From Rhynchopus sp. YZ270_cl-10 (taxonomy: Eukaryota; Euglenozoa; Diplonemea; Diplonemida; Diplonemidae): 64,000 nt of DNA. Positions 48,232 through 59,366 of this stretch are shown one piece after another (the stretch's first letter is position 1; each line of letters starts with the position of its first letter). The translations under genes were made by a program, and so were the position numbers. The notes below the pieces were generated by a model. It did not search any database. It was not told where the DNA came from and saw nothing but the letters and a program-made list of their open reading frames with translations. The stretch lies in NCBI GenBank assembly GCA_964035575.1, contig OZ037866.1, forward strand, positions 1 to 64,000, in the 5' to 3' direction.

Positions 48232-51200
48232 TCACTCTGTGGCATCAGTGTGCTTTGATTCCTCTAGGGCCTCATGTTCCTTGGTCTGTTCCGCTGTCTC
48301 AGTCTCGGCGTTAGCGTTGTCGCTGACTCTCTGTGCTTCAGCCTCGTTCTGAATCCGTTTCAGTATTGCGTTGCGTGTACGCGTTGTTGTCTCCTTTCCT
48401 ATCGTCTCAAGGACGTCCAGGATGCCTTCGTGGGAGTCGACAGCGAGAAGACGTTTGCGTATGTCGCCACCGATGAGATTGAGGGTGCTGGCTTTCTGCT
48501 GTTTTACTGCTGCGCGTTTCTTGTTGACGTGCTTTGTGCGTGACTTTGCGATAGTCTGCTCGAAGTGAAGGAGAGAGCGTATTTCTGTGATGGTCTGTGA
48601 CAGGAGACCAACGAGGCGGTAGCCAGGTGAGATCATGCGTGTGGAGCCAGCAAAGAGCACGTAGGGGAGACGTTCCTCTGCAGCAAGCGAGGGCCAGTCC
48701 TGCGCATCGTTCAGTTCGTAGAAGTCTCGCGCAAAGAGGTCGGACTGCTGGTTGATGAATTTGAACAGCGGAAACGCAAGCGAGGACGACAGCGGACGCC
48801 AAAAGCCCAGCCCCCCAAAATTCGGGTCGTTCATGGAGCGTTTAACCAGCCTTTCCTCAAGTTCGCGCTGGGCAGCGTCACGGTGTGCCACTGCAACGTC
48901 TTCACCGTTCAGGATATAGTCCTTCGCAAGACGCTCTGCAAGCTGCTCGCCTATATCAGTGTCGCGGTCGTAACCAAAGTTGGAACACTTCAACTGCTGC
49001 AGGATGTGCGTCGCAGGGAGCACCACTTTGTAGTAATCTGCCTCGGTCATCTTCTCCATCGACGTCATCTCCTCAAGCGTGAACATCAACATCTGCAGCT
49101 TCGTGGCCAAAGGGCAGCCCTCCATCTCGACCATCTGCACTGCCTCCTGAACCTTGTCCCCACCGCCCTCTGTGTCATACACACCAAGCAGCATCCGGAT
49201 GTGCTGTTCCGACTCCTTCTGCTGTCTCAGTGACTCCCAGAAGCTGTGTGGGCACTGTGAAAGAAGCTCTGCAGCTGCGTCACGCGAAATGCAGAACATC
49301 TCGGAGACAATCCCAAAGGTGTCGGCCTCAGCGGGGAAGAGCTCGAGAAGGTGTTGCTTGTCGACGTAGTGCGCGACAAGGCTGTGTGCACGCGCCGCGA
49401 TGGCCTCTTCCTGCTCGAACTGCGTGAGGGCGGAGAAGCCTTTCCTCTGCGTCGGGACGTCTGTGAAGTCATTCGCAGCCGCCGCCTGCATCGCGTACAC
49501 ACGCGTCTCCTGTGCAGCTGCTGCGTACGCCATCCTCGCGTCTTCCGTCTGCACTGCAAACTCCTCTGCAACGTGGTCAGCTATCAACGGGTACTCCGCC
49601 TCAAACAGGCTAATCGGGGTGATGCCACGCAGCTCTGTCTCAACTGCACGCAGCAGGACCTGCACTGCGGGGACACGGTTGGGGAGGGCAGGTGCCAGGG
49701 CTGCTGCACCCCACGCCTTAGCAGCAAGCGCACGCGCCTCGTGAGCGCGCAGCAGCTGCGGCGTCTCCTTGAGGACCTGGTAATACCACATCTCTGCCTC
49801 CTGCAGGGAGAGGTAGGCACACTGCGGGGTGGAGAGGAACACTGTGGCGGTGTGGTGTGGTTTGATAACGAATTTAGAGTGGGCAACGCCTGAACGGAGT
49901 ATAGCCCACAGGTGTGGTGTGGTGGGATATGGAAGCGCTGGACGCAGACCTTCCAAGAGACATACCTCCTAGCGTTGTGTCGGGCAGCGCCAGCCGAGGA
50001 AGGTTCCCGTGTAGGTTCGTCACAATCTCAGCCTCTGAGACGTAATGCTGCCTGCGGTGGTCTGACAATTGCTGTGTGTGTGTGTGTGTGATTGTTGCGC
50101 AGTATTCCGGAAATTCCCAAGAGGTCATAGCAGGCAGGGAGAGGTCGGGGCACACTCAGTGGGGGGAACGCAAAAATCCGTAAACCCGTAACTGTGCACG
50201 GCTAGGCTGTGTAACGTGTGACACTGTTGCACAGGTTTGTGTCAGTGTCACGTGGCAGTGATATGAAATCTGATACCAGCGGGAAATAACACTCTCTCGA
50301 CTGTGTAACAGGTGACCAGCAAGGGCAAACCTTCAAAGACATACCTCCCAATGCATGGGGCTGCAGTGCGTCGTTGCGACGAAGATATCGACAGCAAGTG
50401 TGTCGACATCTCTCTTTCTCTCCGTTATAGGACCGCGTGTCTGTCATATTGTGTGATAAAGAACAAAAGAAGAAATGCAGGTTCTTTCAAAACAACAGAA
50501 AGTACAAGCTACGTTCTAAACAAAAGTTTGAACTGATAAATAAAGTGAACGACACATATTTTGCTGCAAAGCCATAGTTGCTGTTAGTACCTTTTAAAAA
50601 AACACATACGCAAGCCTTGTTAGCCATGAAGACGTAGGGCAGCTTCTCTGCCGGCGTGAGCGTGACGTACATCTGCAGAACACGACTGCGCTCCACCTCC
50701 CCTGGCAGACACGACATCATGTCGTCCACATAGTGCGCAAGGGGGAGTGCCACGCACCTCTCTGCGGGTAGGTTACAGAGGCGCTGCACTTCGCCTTCGT
50801 GCTGGAAGTGGAATGTGTCCTCTTCCTCGTCGTTGTCAGCACCACACTCAGCGTTGCGCGCACGCGCCTCCTCCTCCATTGCGTTCATGTCCACGTGGTT
50901 CTGTTCGAACAACGTGAACCCCGCATCCATGTACAGCGTCCTGTCCAAAGCAATGTCTGCCTCTGCAGGCAGCACCAACCCCTTCTGCTCGCAGAAGATG
51001 TCGAACGCAGTGACGCCACGCGGCACTGCGTTTGCAAGGTTAATCCCAACCACACCACTACCACCCATGTTTACGTCCCCAACATACTCCCGCAGCTTCT
51101 GAGGTACCTCCGACCTGCCCGTAACACTGTGCAACGCACCAATGCGTTCGTACGGACGGCGCACTGCTTGCGGCAGGTTCGCCCACATTTGCGCCACAAT

Positions 51201-53771
51201 CGACGCCACTTGCGGAGAGCTCGGAACCCCCTGCAGGATGTGCCCCGCAAAGGTCTCGTACCCAACACTGTCCGACGGTTCTACAACCAACAGAATTTGC
51301 GACAAAAATGGGGTAGGTGTTGCGTTCACAACACGGAGAAGATCTGCCTTGCAACCCAACGTCCATTCAGAAGAGGTGAAGCTGGTGACAGAGCTAAGTC
51401 TCGTCACAAGAACAGTGGCACATCGGGCAGAAAATGCAGTATTACGCTGTTTGCGCGCCTCGACCACTGAGGCTACGGTGGCTTCTTCGTTGTCACCCTC
51501 TGGGATGATCGCTTCGAGCACGGCACCGTCGTTCACCCCCAACAGGGAATCGACCCAGGCACGGAACTGCACCGGCGACTTCAGCGCACGCGACTGCATG
51601 CACAGCTTCTCCACCGCCACCTCCTCCTCTTCCTCTTCCTCCACCTCGAAGACGGCCCTCTCGCTGGCAGACAGGCCTGCGTAGTTGGCACGCATCTCCT
51701 CTCTCGTAGGAAGCATGAGAGTGCCGCCCACACTGTGCTCCGCGCCAGACCCGTAGTTACGTACAAAATACGCCTCAAACGGCAACAGCCTGGGGTTGTT
51801 CAGCTCTTCGAGGGAATCGTACACATAACTCCCCAAGGTGTGCATAACATTCCTTATGGTGGTTTTGCTGCGTGGGCAGAGGACACTGCGGATCCGTGCC
51901 GCGGTGAGACGTTCCTGCATCTCCTCTGGGGACAAGCGTGCGTCCCCTGTTGCCTCCAGGAGCTCGTGGCAGAACACAGCGCTGTCCACCTTCCACCACT
52001 CTCTGTGGACAGAGCGGTTCATGAAGGCAGTGAACTGTTTTTCTGCGGCAGGCTGGTGCAGAAACGTCGGCACGCCGTGGTGTCTGCAGTGGAAGAACTG
52101 GAGGCCCTCCCGAGGGGCCCTTTGGGAGTAGCCGCGGGCAAGCCCAGCAAAGTTCATAAGCGACGCGTTGGTGGCCTTTTGGTGGCGGTAGACGTTGTGC
52201 GCATAGTCGACCCTGCGGCATTTTGAAAGGAGCGATGATATGCTAGCGTCCACTGCAGTGAAGTGCGTCGCATGCGAAAGCTTTTCACCATCCGTGAGGA
52301 CCCCCCACTCCGCGTCACTCCCAGAATAATCTGCACGCCACTCCTCCCCAAACCCCGACGCAAAAAACCACGCATCCGTTCCAGGCAGACAACACGCCGC
52401 AGCCCTCACCTCCGACACCACCCCCTCCCCAAGCTCGACCTCCTCCTCCGTGTACACAATCCTCTCCTCTGCTGGCAGAGCCAACCACGCTTGCACAGCT
52501 GTTGGCACACTTTTCTGATCCCTCAAAAATGAAGCAAACCCTGCCGGGAGTTGTTCAGAGAACGGCACCGCTGAGCCGTACGCCACAAGCATAGCGAATG
52601 GGAGAAATGCATCTGGTTGGTATTCCGAACGTTTCTCTTGGGTCATGCTTTCCCAACGCTCGCGTGCGTAGGGCTCGGACGTACCAAGGTGCTGTGAAAA
52701 ACGCCAGAACGGGAGACACCTTGCGACGGGGTTGTTGATGCGGGTGGAGGGGGTGTGCACTTCACGGCGTGCCTGCACCTGAGCCGCAAGCGCTATGATC
52801 TCACCCTGCGTCAGTGCCGCCACGTACGGCGCCACACCACAGAGCTCTGCGCACAACGCCCGCCCATCGAGAGAGCCCAGCACCTTGCACGGCGTGGCAC
52901 GCACTTCATCCAACGTTGCTGCTGCCCCTGCACCGCCGTCAAGCAGCAGAACCGTCACTGCTTCGCAAAGCTCCACTTCGCTTAATGCCGTCTGCATCTC
53001 CTGCACCTCATCAACCATCCAAGACGACGGGTATATGCCAATGCTGCCCTTCCAATCCGGACGAGAAAAGAAACCTTCTTCCAGACCTTTGACATCCATA
53101 GTGTCGATCTGGGTCAGAAGGGTGTCTACGTGCCGGGCAGCGGCAATGCTAACGGAGTAGGGTATGGGGCCGTCTTTCTCTACCATGGTGCTGGCAACAC
53201 AGACGACAAGGTTGTCTCGATAGGCACGACTTCTCTTTGCAATGGCCGCGTCCTCCTCAGCAAAGCAACGCTCCGCACTGCTCTCCACGTTGCCTTCGAA
53301 GTAACGCCGTAGCCCCGCAAGAAAGCCACTATCCCCCAAGACCGCCGCACGCTGGATGGCAGAGAACGACACCCAACGCAGGGTAGCCTCCTCCACATCG
53401 CCCCCTAAACTGAGGTACGCCTGCATCAGGTGGTCGTCTGTGCTCTCCTCACTCTCTGTCTCCAGGCACCGTTTCTGGATCCGATGCGCCTCAGCATCCC
53501 CAGAGAGAAGCACCCAGTCAACAAGCCCATGCCGGAGGCTCTTCCCCTGTTTCGCCTGCGCAAAGCCTCGTCCAAAGGAACGTCGTTTCTCCCACATCCC
53601 GAGCCCTTGGTATGCCTCGACCACCTGCTTGCTCTCTGCGCTGAAGTGTGCGTCGCTGTCTTGTGTGTCTGCCCGAGGTGCATGGCGCCGCACAACACGG
53701 TGGAGGTGTTCGCGCACATAGAGATCCTCTCCCACGATGGGGAAGGTAAGGCGGACAGAGCTCCGCTTCAT
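48232..53771 (-). CDS. HMG-box-like repeat protein, 4 exons, ~1,657 aa
   Basis: Exons 53771-50610, 50440-50345, 50071-49966 and 49841-48232. Junction phases are 0, 0 and 1, and the frame stays open throughout. Donors are GTATGTGTTT, GTATGTCTTT and GTATGTCTCT; acceptors are ACAATATGACAG, CACACACACACAG and CACACCGCCACAG. Introns are 169, 273 and 124 bp. The protein is alpha-helical, with repeated segments of the form aromatic...W..L/M...ER..Y, as in HMG-box helix 3: RERWESMTQEKRSEY, QAWLALPAEERIVY, IVAQMWANLPQAVRRPYERI, MYVTLTPAEKLPYVFMANKA and DAQDWPSLAAEERLPYVLF. There are at least six such motifs. HMG boxes bend DNA; these are degenerate, so binding is inference. There is no obvious targeting signal. 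Alternative: a helical scaffold with no DNA role. Confidence 0.75.
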
Positions 53772-53797
53772 TGGAAGATTTCAATTGTGCCAAGTTT

Positions 53798-53832
53798 CTG
53801 TAGGTAGGTGGGAGGGAGGGAGGGAGGTAGGT
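53798..53832 (-). promoter_or_regulatory. Putative spliced-leader acceptor of the HMG-like gene
   Basis: CCTCCCTCCCTCCCTCCCAC then CTACCTACAG; the AG is 26 bases before the ATG at 53771. It is the furthest upstream signal of the minus-strand array in this window. Confidence 0.55.
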
Positions 53833-54603
53833 GTCACTAATGAAAAAAAAATTCAAAATAGAAAACGACTTCAGGATATGACAGTTAAATGAAATAAAGA
53901 AAACACTTTTTCGTTTATCGCACCGCAAAAGGTTTGTGTTTTTCACTGATGAATGTGAGTGATGTTAGTGGGAAAACGATACGCTAAAGCGGGCACGCAC
54001 CATCCGTCGTTTTCCATTTCTATTCGTCAATGCTTGATAACACAAAAAAAAAGGTGTGTGGGGGAGGCATTTCTTTTTTGAATAGGGCGATGGGAAATAT
54101 ATAGCGAGCTTTTTTGCAGAAAAAAAGTTTAAGATATTTTTTATTTATCCACAGGAGAAAAAGAAGAAATGGAAAGTCGGTCAAGGTGGAACCTAAAGAG
54201 TTGCGTGCTTGGTCACACCATCAAATTAAAAACACTATCCAAGGTGGGGAAAGCTCAGGACACACAAATTGTCGCTTTTCCATGGCTCGCGCGTTGGGTA
54301 TTGGGATTTTGGAGGGGAGGCTAAAAGTAGGAATGCTGAAGGAGGAGGGAAATTAGAATTGTTTTTGTGCACCGTATTAGTGTGCTTCGTGAGAAAAATG
54401 TAAAGAAACGAGGGCTTTCGTCGCAAAAAATTGGAGAGGGCAGAGAAAAAGAAAAAAAAGGGCCGATGGGTGTTCTAAATATTTTGGTTTGTTCTCAGAC
54501 AGGCAGAGGATGTATATACCAGTGCTGGTGGTGATACACATGCCACGCCTGGTGGTTTTCTTTTCAAATCAAAATACAAAACAAACCAAACCAAACCAAA
54601 TGG
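53833..54603. other. No gene seen; right border of the gene array
   Basis: AT-rich. No supported coding frame from here to the end of the window. Confidence 0.5.
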
Positions 54604-54985
54604 GTTGATGCAGACACCTCCGACTGACCCACGTACGATGACAACCATCCGGATGAAAGCATGAATACCTGCGGTCGACAACAAAAGGCGTAAAAAATTA
54701 GATTCATATACTTTCAGTTCTAAAAAAAGGAAACCTAAATGGCTTTGCCGGGGGCGGCACACAACCGCCTCGTCACCCCCCGGCGGCCCACCTTTTGCCG
54801 AAGAGTTGAGAGCTTACAGGTACTCCCGTTCGCTGCAACCAACGGTTAGTGCACGATTGTCGAGAGGGGGGGATCACATCATCTCTCTCTTGGCATCCCA
54901 CTGTACAGTGGGGCCTCACCCCCTCTTAGGGATTTACATGGACGTCCTTACAGGAGACAGACTGTAACCCAAAGGTGTGGTAGAG
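54604..54985 (+). repeat. Family C repeat, full copy 2
   Basis: GTTGATGCAGACACCTCCGA through GACCCACGTACGATGACAAC, CCGGCGGCCCACCTTTTGCC, GATTTACATGGACGTCC and GTAACCCAAAGGTGTGG. Colinear with 37721-38126, with small indels. Confidence 0.8.
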
Positions 54986-55245
54986 CAAGCTCTGGCCTGA
55001 CTGTTGATCGCTGTTTCATGCTCAGAGTGCAAACACCCTTCGTATGGACAGCTTGCCCGGCATTTATCTACCCAGAGACAGAACAGAATAGTCCCCTTAC
55101 GGCCCAAAAAAAATATAGGGAAAGCTCTGCAATAAGTGTACTCCACGGTACACTTTTTGATAAATTGTTGGAGTAGTGTAGTTACAGTTGTGCAAACTCC
55201 ACTTATTTTTGGCGGGGAAGGGGTGGATGAAGGGAAAGGATAGGC

Positions 55246-55278
55246 AAGATGACTCAAGCCATGCTTTTCATCACCTTG
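55246..55278 (+). repeat. Hairpin family A copy (diverged)
   Basis: AAGATGACTCAAGC, CATGCTTTTCATCACCTT. Confidence 0.6.
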
Positions 55279-55304
55279 GGCAAAAAAAAATAATTTAAAT
55301 AAAT

Positions 55305-55652
55305 CATGGATGTACAAAGTACTTCACCTTTTTTCACTTTTTTTTCGCCCACTTCAAGTACTTTCTTTATTTCAAGTACTTCATGGGATAAGGATTTTTG
55401 AAAACTTGGCTGTATTAGTGTAGCCACCCTGGAGCGTGCTCCACTATATTATTAGATTTTTATTTGTATCAAACCCTTTGTCACTCAAAGAATGAGAAAA
55501 GTATGGCAAAGTACTTTTCCATTTATTGGATGATTACGGGCGGTATACAAATAAAAAGTGATCAGTAAAAAAAAAGGGAGGGTGGGGGTGTCAAGTACTT
55601 CAAGTATCAAGTACTAGTTTTTTTCGACTTTCGAGTACTTTGTACATCCATG
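55305..55652. mobile_element. Small TIR element (~348 bp, MITE-like)
   Basis: The left end CATGGATGTACAAAGTACTT and the right end, whose complement is CATGGATGTACAAAGTACTC, are inverted. Sub-terminal TCAAGTACTT motifs recur. No ORF. It holds one copy of family B (55399-55450). No clear target duplication. Confidence 0.75.
55399..55450 (+). repeat. Family B copy
   Basis: GAAAACTTGGCTGTATTAGT, GTAGCCACCCTGGAGCGTGC, TCCACTATATT. Same family as 56032, 61411 and 62852. Confidence 0.75.
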
Positions 55653-55655
55653 TTT

Positions 55656-56031
55656 TACACAAAAAATTTTTTTTGGGAAAACGTTGAAAAGGACAGAGCG
55701 GCCTACCTGAGAGAAAAAAACAAGTGAGAACGCAAGTATAAAACAATCCGAAGAAATATATCTGACTTCAGGATGGGGCAACTAAATGAAACGAAAAACA
55801 AAGAAAAAAAGAAAGAAAACTTTTTCCCTTTATCGCTCTGCAAATTTGTTGCGTTTTTCGCTGTATGAGTGTAAGGATTGGTAAAACAAATACTGAGTGA
55901 AAAACAATTTGCAGGCACGCACCTTCCGTCCCTTGCCAATGCTTGATCTAAAAAACCCCCCCTAGTGAAAAGCATTGCCCACCCAATGGTGGCAAAAATC
56001 ATTCTCCACTATTTTTACGTTGTTTTTTAAT
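55656..56031. other. No gene seen
   Basis: AT-rich. 55750-55960 resembles 53850-54010 (TTCAGGATRNNRCARYTAAATGAAA, CACTTTTTCNNTTATCGC, GGCACGCACC), indicating a duplicated spacer segment. Confidence 0.45.
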
Positions 56032-56082
56032 TGAAAACTTGGTTGTATTAGTGTAGACACCCGAGGATGAACTCCACTATTT
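56032..56082 (+). repeat. Family B copy
   Basis: GAAAACTTGGTTGTATTAGT, GTAGACACCCGAGGATGAAC, TCCACTATTT. TAGTG pairs with CACTA. Confidence 0.8.
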
Positions 56083-56157
56083 AATTTTTTTTCGTTCGCG
56101 TAAATAGAGAGAGCCTGTATCTGTTGTTGTTGTTGTTTTTTTTTGTTGTGAGGGGGA

Positions 56158-56178
56158 GGGGGGGGGGGGGGGGGGGGT
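56158..56178. repeat. Poly(G) run
   Basis: An almost unbroken G run of about 19 bases next to GAGGGGGAGG. Confidence 0.9.
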
Positions 56179-56231
56179 TTTGTTCTGTAATAGTGACTCA
56201 TAGGATATTGCTTGCTCTATCCTTTTAGTTA

Positions 56232-56275
56232 CTGTTGTGCTCCGGAGGGGGTCGATATTGACAGGTCGCTGACAG
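56232..56275 (+). repeat. Family E copy
   Basis: GTTGTGCTCCGGAGGGGGTC followed by GATATTGACAGGTCGCTGAC. A second copy is at 63661. Confidence 0.65.
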
Positions 56276-56725
56276 GTCGTTGACCGATTTCCCATAGCAC
56301 CATTACTAGTAAAATTTTCTTTTTCTTTTTCGTACGTAAAAAAGGGGGTAATCTGCTTTTTGGGCATTTTTTTCATCTGTTGATTTGTTCGTTTTCCTCC
56401 GAAAACCCATACATGACACACACACACACACAAAAAAAAAAGACTCCACTGAGGACCGCTCTCCATTGCATCATAGAACAGCTTCCGCTTCCACCCCCTC
56501 TTCACTCTCTCTCTCTTCCCTCTCAAAGTGTTTCCCCAGTCTCGCCCTCATGACCACATACCTCGCTGCCGTTTTTTCGGCGCTATTAACCAAAAAAGAC
56601 CTTTCCCCCCATATTTTATCCTAAAGAGACCCCCAAAAAGAGCGGCTAAGATACAGGCAGGCAATGTCTACTGACACACTACCTATTAGAGGGTTGGTAC
56701 ACTCTGGAAAGAACAGAAAACTTGG
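56276..56725. other. No gene seen
   Basis: A donor-like GTATGTGG on the minus strand at ~56568 has no convincing exon beside it. Confidence 0.4.
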
Positions 56726-56752
56726 AAGATGAGAATGTGCCTCTCGTGCACA
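56726..56752 (+). repeat. Hairpin family A copy (short stem)
   Basis: AAGATGAGAATGTGC, loop CTCTCGT, GCACACACAC. The stem sequence is changed (GTGC/GCAC) but still paired, and the loop is kept. Confidence 0.65.
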
Positions 56753-56828
56753 CACACACACACACATTTGATTATTTCATATGCATTATGTTCTAAAAGG
56801 CATAGAGGGTGATAAAGAAAAGTTGGTA

Positions 56829-56866
56829 AAGATGCATTTGCATCCTTGCCGTGCTTAGTCACCATC
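56829..56866 (+). repeat. Hairpin family A copy (diverged left arm)
   Basis: AAGATGCATTTGCATCCTTG, CCGTGCTTAGTCACCATC. The right arm matches the family. Confidence 0.6.
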
Positions 56867-57467
56867 AAGAAGAAGAAAAAAGAAGACGAAGAAGACACCC
56901 CCGCTGTGGCAGAATGTTTTCATGTGGGTCGGGGGAGGGGGGTTTTTTGGGGGGAAAGACTTCGCAAGTGATAAGAAAGAGGGGAAAGAAAGAGCGAGCG
57001 AGAGCGTGAAAACACAGCTGTCCAAGAAGCATGTCTGCGATATGGACAGAGGATGGGTTAAAGAAGAACCCAGTTGTCTTGTTAGTTTTGCAGTATTTTG
57101 GAAGTTGCTTCCGCAACGAAGGAAAAGAAAAAAGAAAAAAGAAATTGAAAAAAGGATGAATGTGCTTCAGCGGGCACAATCTTTAGGGGGGGGGGAAAGG
57201 TAAACTAAAACCTCACGCTGTTTGAGTCTCCTTGAAAAATAAAAATGGGCTTCCGGGAGGAATAGAAAAATATAATACAGAGAGAGAGAGAGAGAGAGGG
57301 AGGGAAATAAAGAAAAAAAAAGGAGGCAGATAAGGGAAATAAGACAGGGTGGGTTCCAAAGCTTTCAGAGTGAGCAACGCTACTTGCGCACGCCCAGTAC
57401 CCAACACATCTGTCCCCCTTCCTCTTTTTAAACCTTCGGTAGCCACTCAGAAGAGAGAAAAGTTTAT
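56867..57467. other. No gene seen
   Basis: A-rich and G-rich stretches, and a (GA)n run at about 57280-57300. Confidence 0.4.
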
Positions 57468-57546
57468 AAGATGATCCTAAGCCTCTCATGGACGCGTAGA
57501 CATCAATGACATGAACCTTAAGCCTCCCCTTCCTTGCTTAGCCACG
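57468..57546 (+). repeat. Two adjacent hairpin family A copies
   Basis: First AAGATGATCCTAAGCCTCTC (57468-57488), broken after the loop; then ATGAACCTTAAGCCTCCCCT followed by TCCTTGCTTAGCCACG (57509-57546). Confidence 0.65.
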
Positions 57547-57833
57547 ATAAGAAGCCGATACTTCACAAAAGGTTGCCAAATAGCTTATTAATAGAGACGT
57601 TTTTTTTTGTGTGTTTTTTTTTTTTGTTATCTCGCAAAAATTGACCCTTCGCCTCTCCACTTCTGTGGCTGGCAGGGGAGGCGCGCGCGATGCGCGCGAC
57701 GACCGCTTTCAGGGAAAATTTTTTAAGCACTACAGAAAAATGGCTTCACCCATTTTTCTTATCGCCCCAGATCAAAAAAACCGGAACTCTCCTAGAAAAA
57801 GCCCTAAAAAAAATAAAAGGGGGAAAAATGTTT

Positions 57834-57866
57834 CAACGTATGCATTCAATAAACTGAGAGCATAGG
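57834..57866 (+). repeat. Family D copy
   Basis: CAACGTATGCATTCAATAAA, CTGAGAGCATAGG. Other copies lie at 59247 and 60468. Confidence 0.7.
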
Positions 57867-57897
57867 TCTTGGAAAAAATGGGGGGAAAAAAAATTGT

Positions 57898-57933
57898 CAG
57901 ATGAACCTAAGCCTCGCAGTGCATAGTCGCTGA
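57898..57933 (+). repeat. Hairpin family A copy, 32 bases after family D
   Basis: CAGATGAACCTAAGCCTCGC, AGTGCATAGTCGCTGA. Confidence 0.65.
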
Positions 57934-58805
57934 ACGTGAAGTCAGGTTGGGGTTTTAGGTTAAAAATAATTCAAAAAAAAATGTATAACATATAAAGAAA
58001 AGAACGTGATGTGCCTCACATCATGGCACACAATATTCCCCCCCTCCCCAATTCGCTCGTTTTTTTAGTTCTTTTTTTCATTGTTTGATTCCCTAAAAGT
58101 AAAGCACAAAAAATAAAAAATGGGTTTTGAAAGAAGCATGATGACTTTCGGGGTGAGCATGCTTCACGTCACCTCTGCTGGAAAAAGAAAAAAAAAATAG
58201 AGACAAAATAAAAAGATAGTTTCTTATACTTTCAAATCAAAGAAAAGAATGTACAAGGACGTTCTATACAAGATACATCCTAAAGACAATATAAAAAAGA
58301 AGAAGAAAAAAGGTTCTGCACACCACAATTGTGATTGCACAGACGATAAAGAAAAGAGCTTTAAAAAAAAAAGCGAAAATGGACCCTTATTTTTTTGTGT
58401 TAGACAGGAGACTTTGCTACTGCTACTATTGAAATAAGGCGGGTTTCATGTAAAATTTTTTGACATGCCACTCGCTTTTTTAAAGCGCCTAAAAGAAGGA
58501 GAGAAAAACTTTCAAAAAAATAGATTCTTTCTTAGAAACATTTTCTTTTACTCAAACCAAGGTCATAACGGGCCCCTTCCTCAAGGCTAAGATGAGTCTA
58601 TGCCTTGCAGGTGTCACCTTTACCGAAAGAAAGGGGCCAGGGAAGGTGTGTAGGCTCTCTTTACAGAAGGAGGCATTGTACCCGGGTGTAAAGAAAGAAA
58701 ACTTCAAAAGATAGGTCATGTGCCTCCGTGTACAGTACACGTCTCAAAAGAAACGAAAAGAGGAGAAACGTACTAAAACGCAGCTCGGTGCAAAAGGGGT
58801 GAGGC
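57934..58805. other. No gene seen
   Basis: AT-rich. AAGGCTAAGATGAGTCTATG at 58583 and GTGAGCATGCTTCACGTCACC at 58156 may be very diverged family A relatives. Confidence 0.4.
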
Positions 58806-58872
58806 GTTCGAGTGTTCCGTACCGTAAGGGAACGAAGGGCGGTTTACAACCGCTCGAAAAAAAAAAAAAACA
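58806..58872 (+). repeat. Family C fragment followed by A-run
   Basis: TACCGTAAGGGAACGAAGGG, CGGTTTACAACCGCTCG, then 15 A residues. Ending in an A-run is what a retroposed fragment would show. Confidence 0.7.
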
Positions 58873-59246
58873 CGCTGCCGCTTTGTACCCCTAAATAATA
58901 AAAGAAAAATAAAGAGAAATTGAAAAAAGCCTCACCGTTCATCGGCGGATTGCAAAAGGACGGTTTGGAAGAAGAAGAAAAAAAATATGACGAATCGCTC
59001 TCAGCCACCAAAGAAGAAGAAAATAACCGATGTGCAGCTATGGGGACATCAAGAAGAAGAAACGGGAATAATTTCTCGTACTGTAGGGGGGTTGGCCGTT
59101 TCGGTGTGAAGAAGGGAGAGCAAAGGTTGTCCCCGCGACTCCCTTGAAATTGTCCCCCCCTCCCCTGCCTTGAAATTGTCCCTGGCGGCAAAATACCAGT
59201 TTTTTTTTTGGGGGACAATTTCACGGGGGAGGGTCGGGTAATAATA
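58873..59246. other. No gene seen; GAAATTGTCCCC inverted repeats at 59145-59225
   Basis: CCTTGAAATTGTCCC occurs twice, and its complement GGGACAATTTCACGGGGGAG about 60 bases later, forming a short foldback. Confidence 0.55.
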
Positions 59247-59279
59247 TTATTATGCATTCAATAAATTGATAGCATAGGG
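59247..59279 (+). repeat. Family D copy
   Basis: TTATGCATTCAATAAATTGA, TAGCATAGGG. Confidence 0.7.
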
Positions 59280-59328
59280 AGGGGTCAGTTTCCATCTCGT
59301 AAAGGGTAAAAAAACAGAAAGGTTATAT

Positions 59329-59366
59329 AAGATGAACCTAAGCCTCTTTTCTCTGCTTAGACATCT
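59329..59366 (+). repeat. Hairpin family A copy
   Basis: AAGATGAACCTAAGC, loop CTCTTTTCTCT, GCTTAGACATCT. Inner stem perfect, loop enlarged. Confidence 0.7.

Noticed and set aside
56430-56626. Minus-strand exon ending at a GTATGTGG site near 56568
   Set aside because: No open frame with protein-like composition reaches the donor and no partner exon was found.
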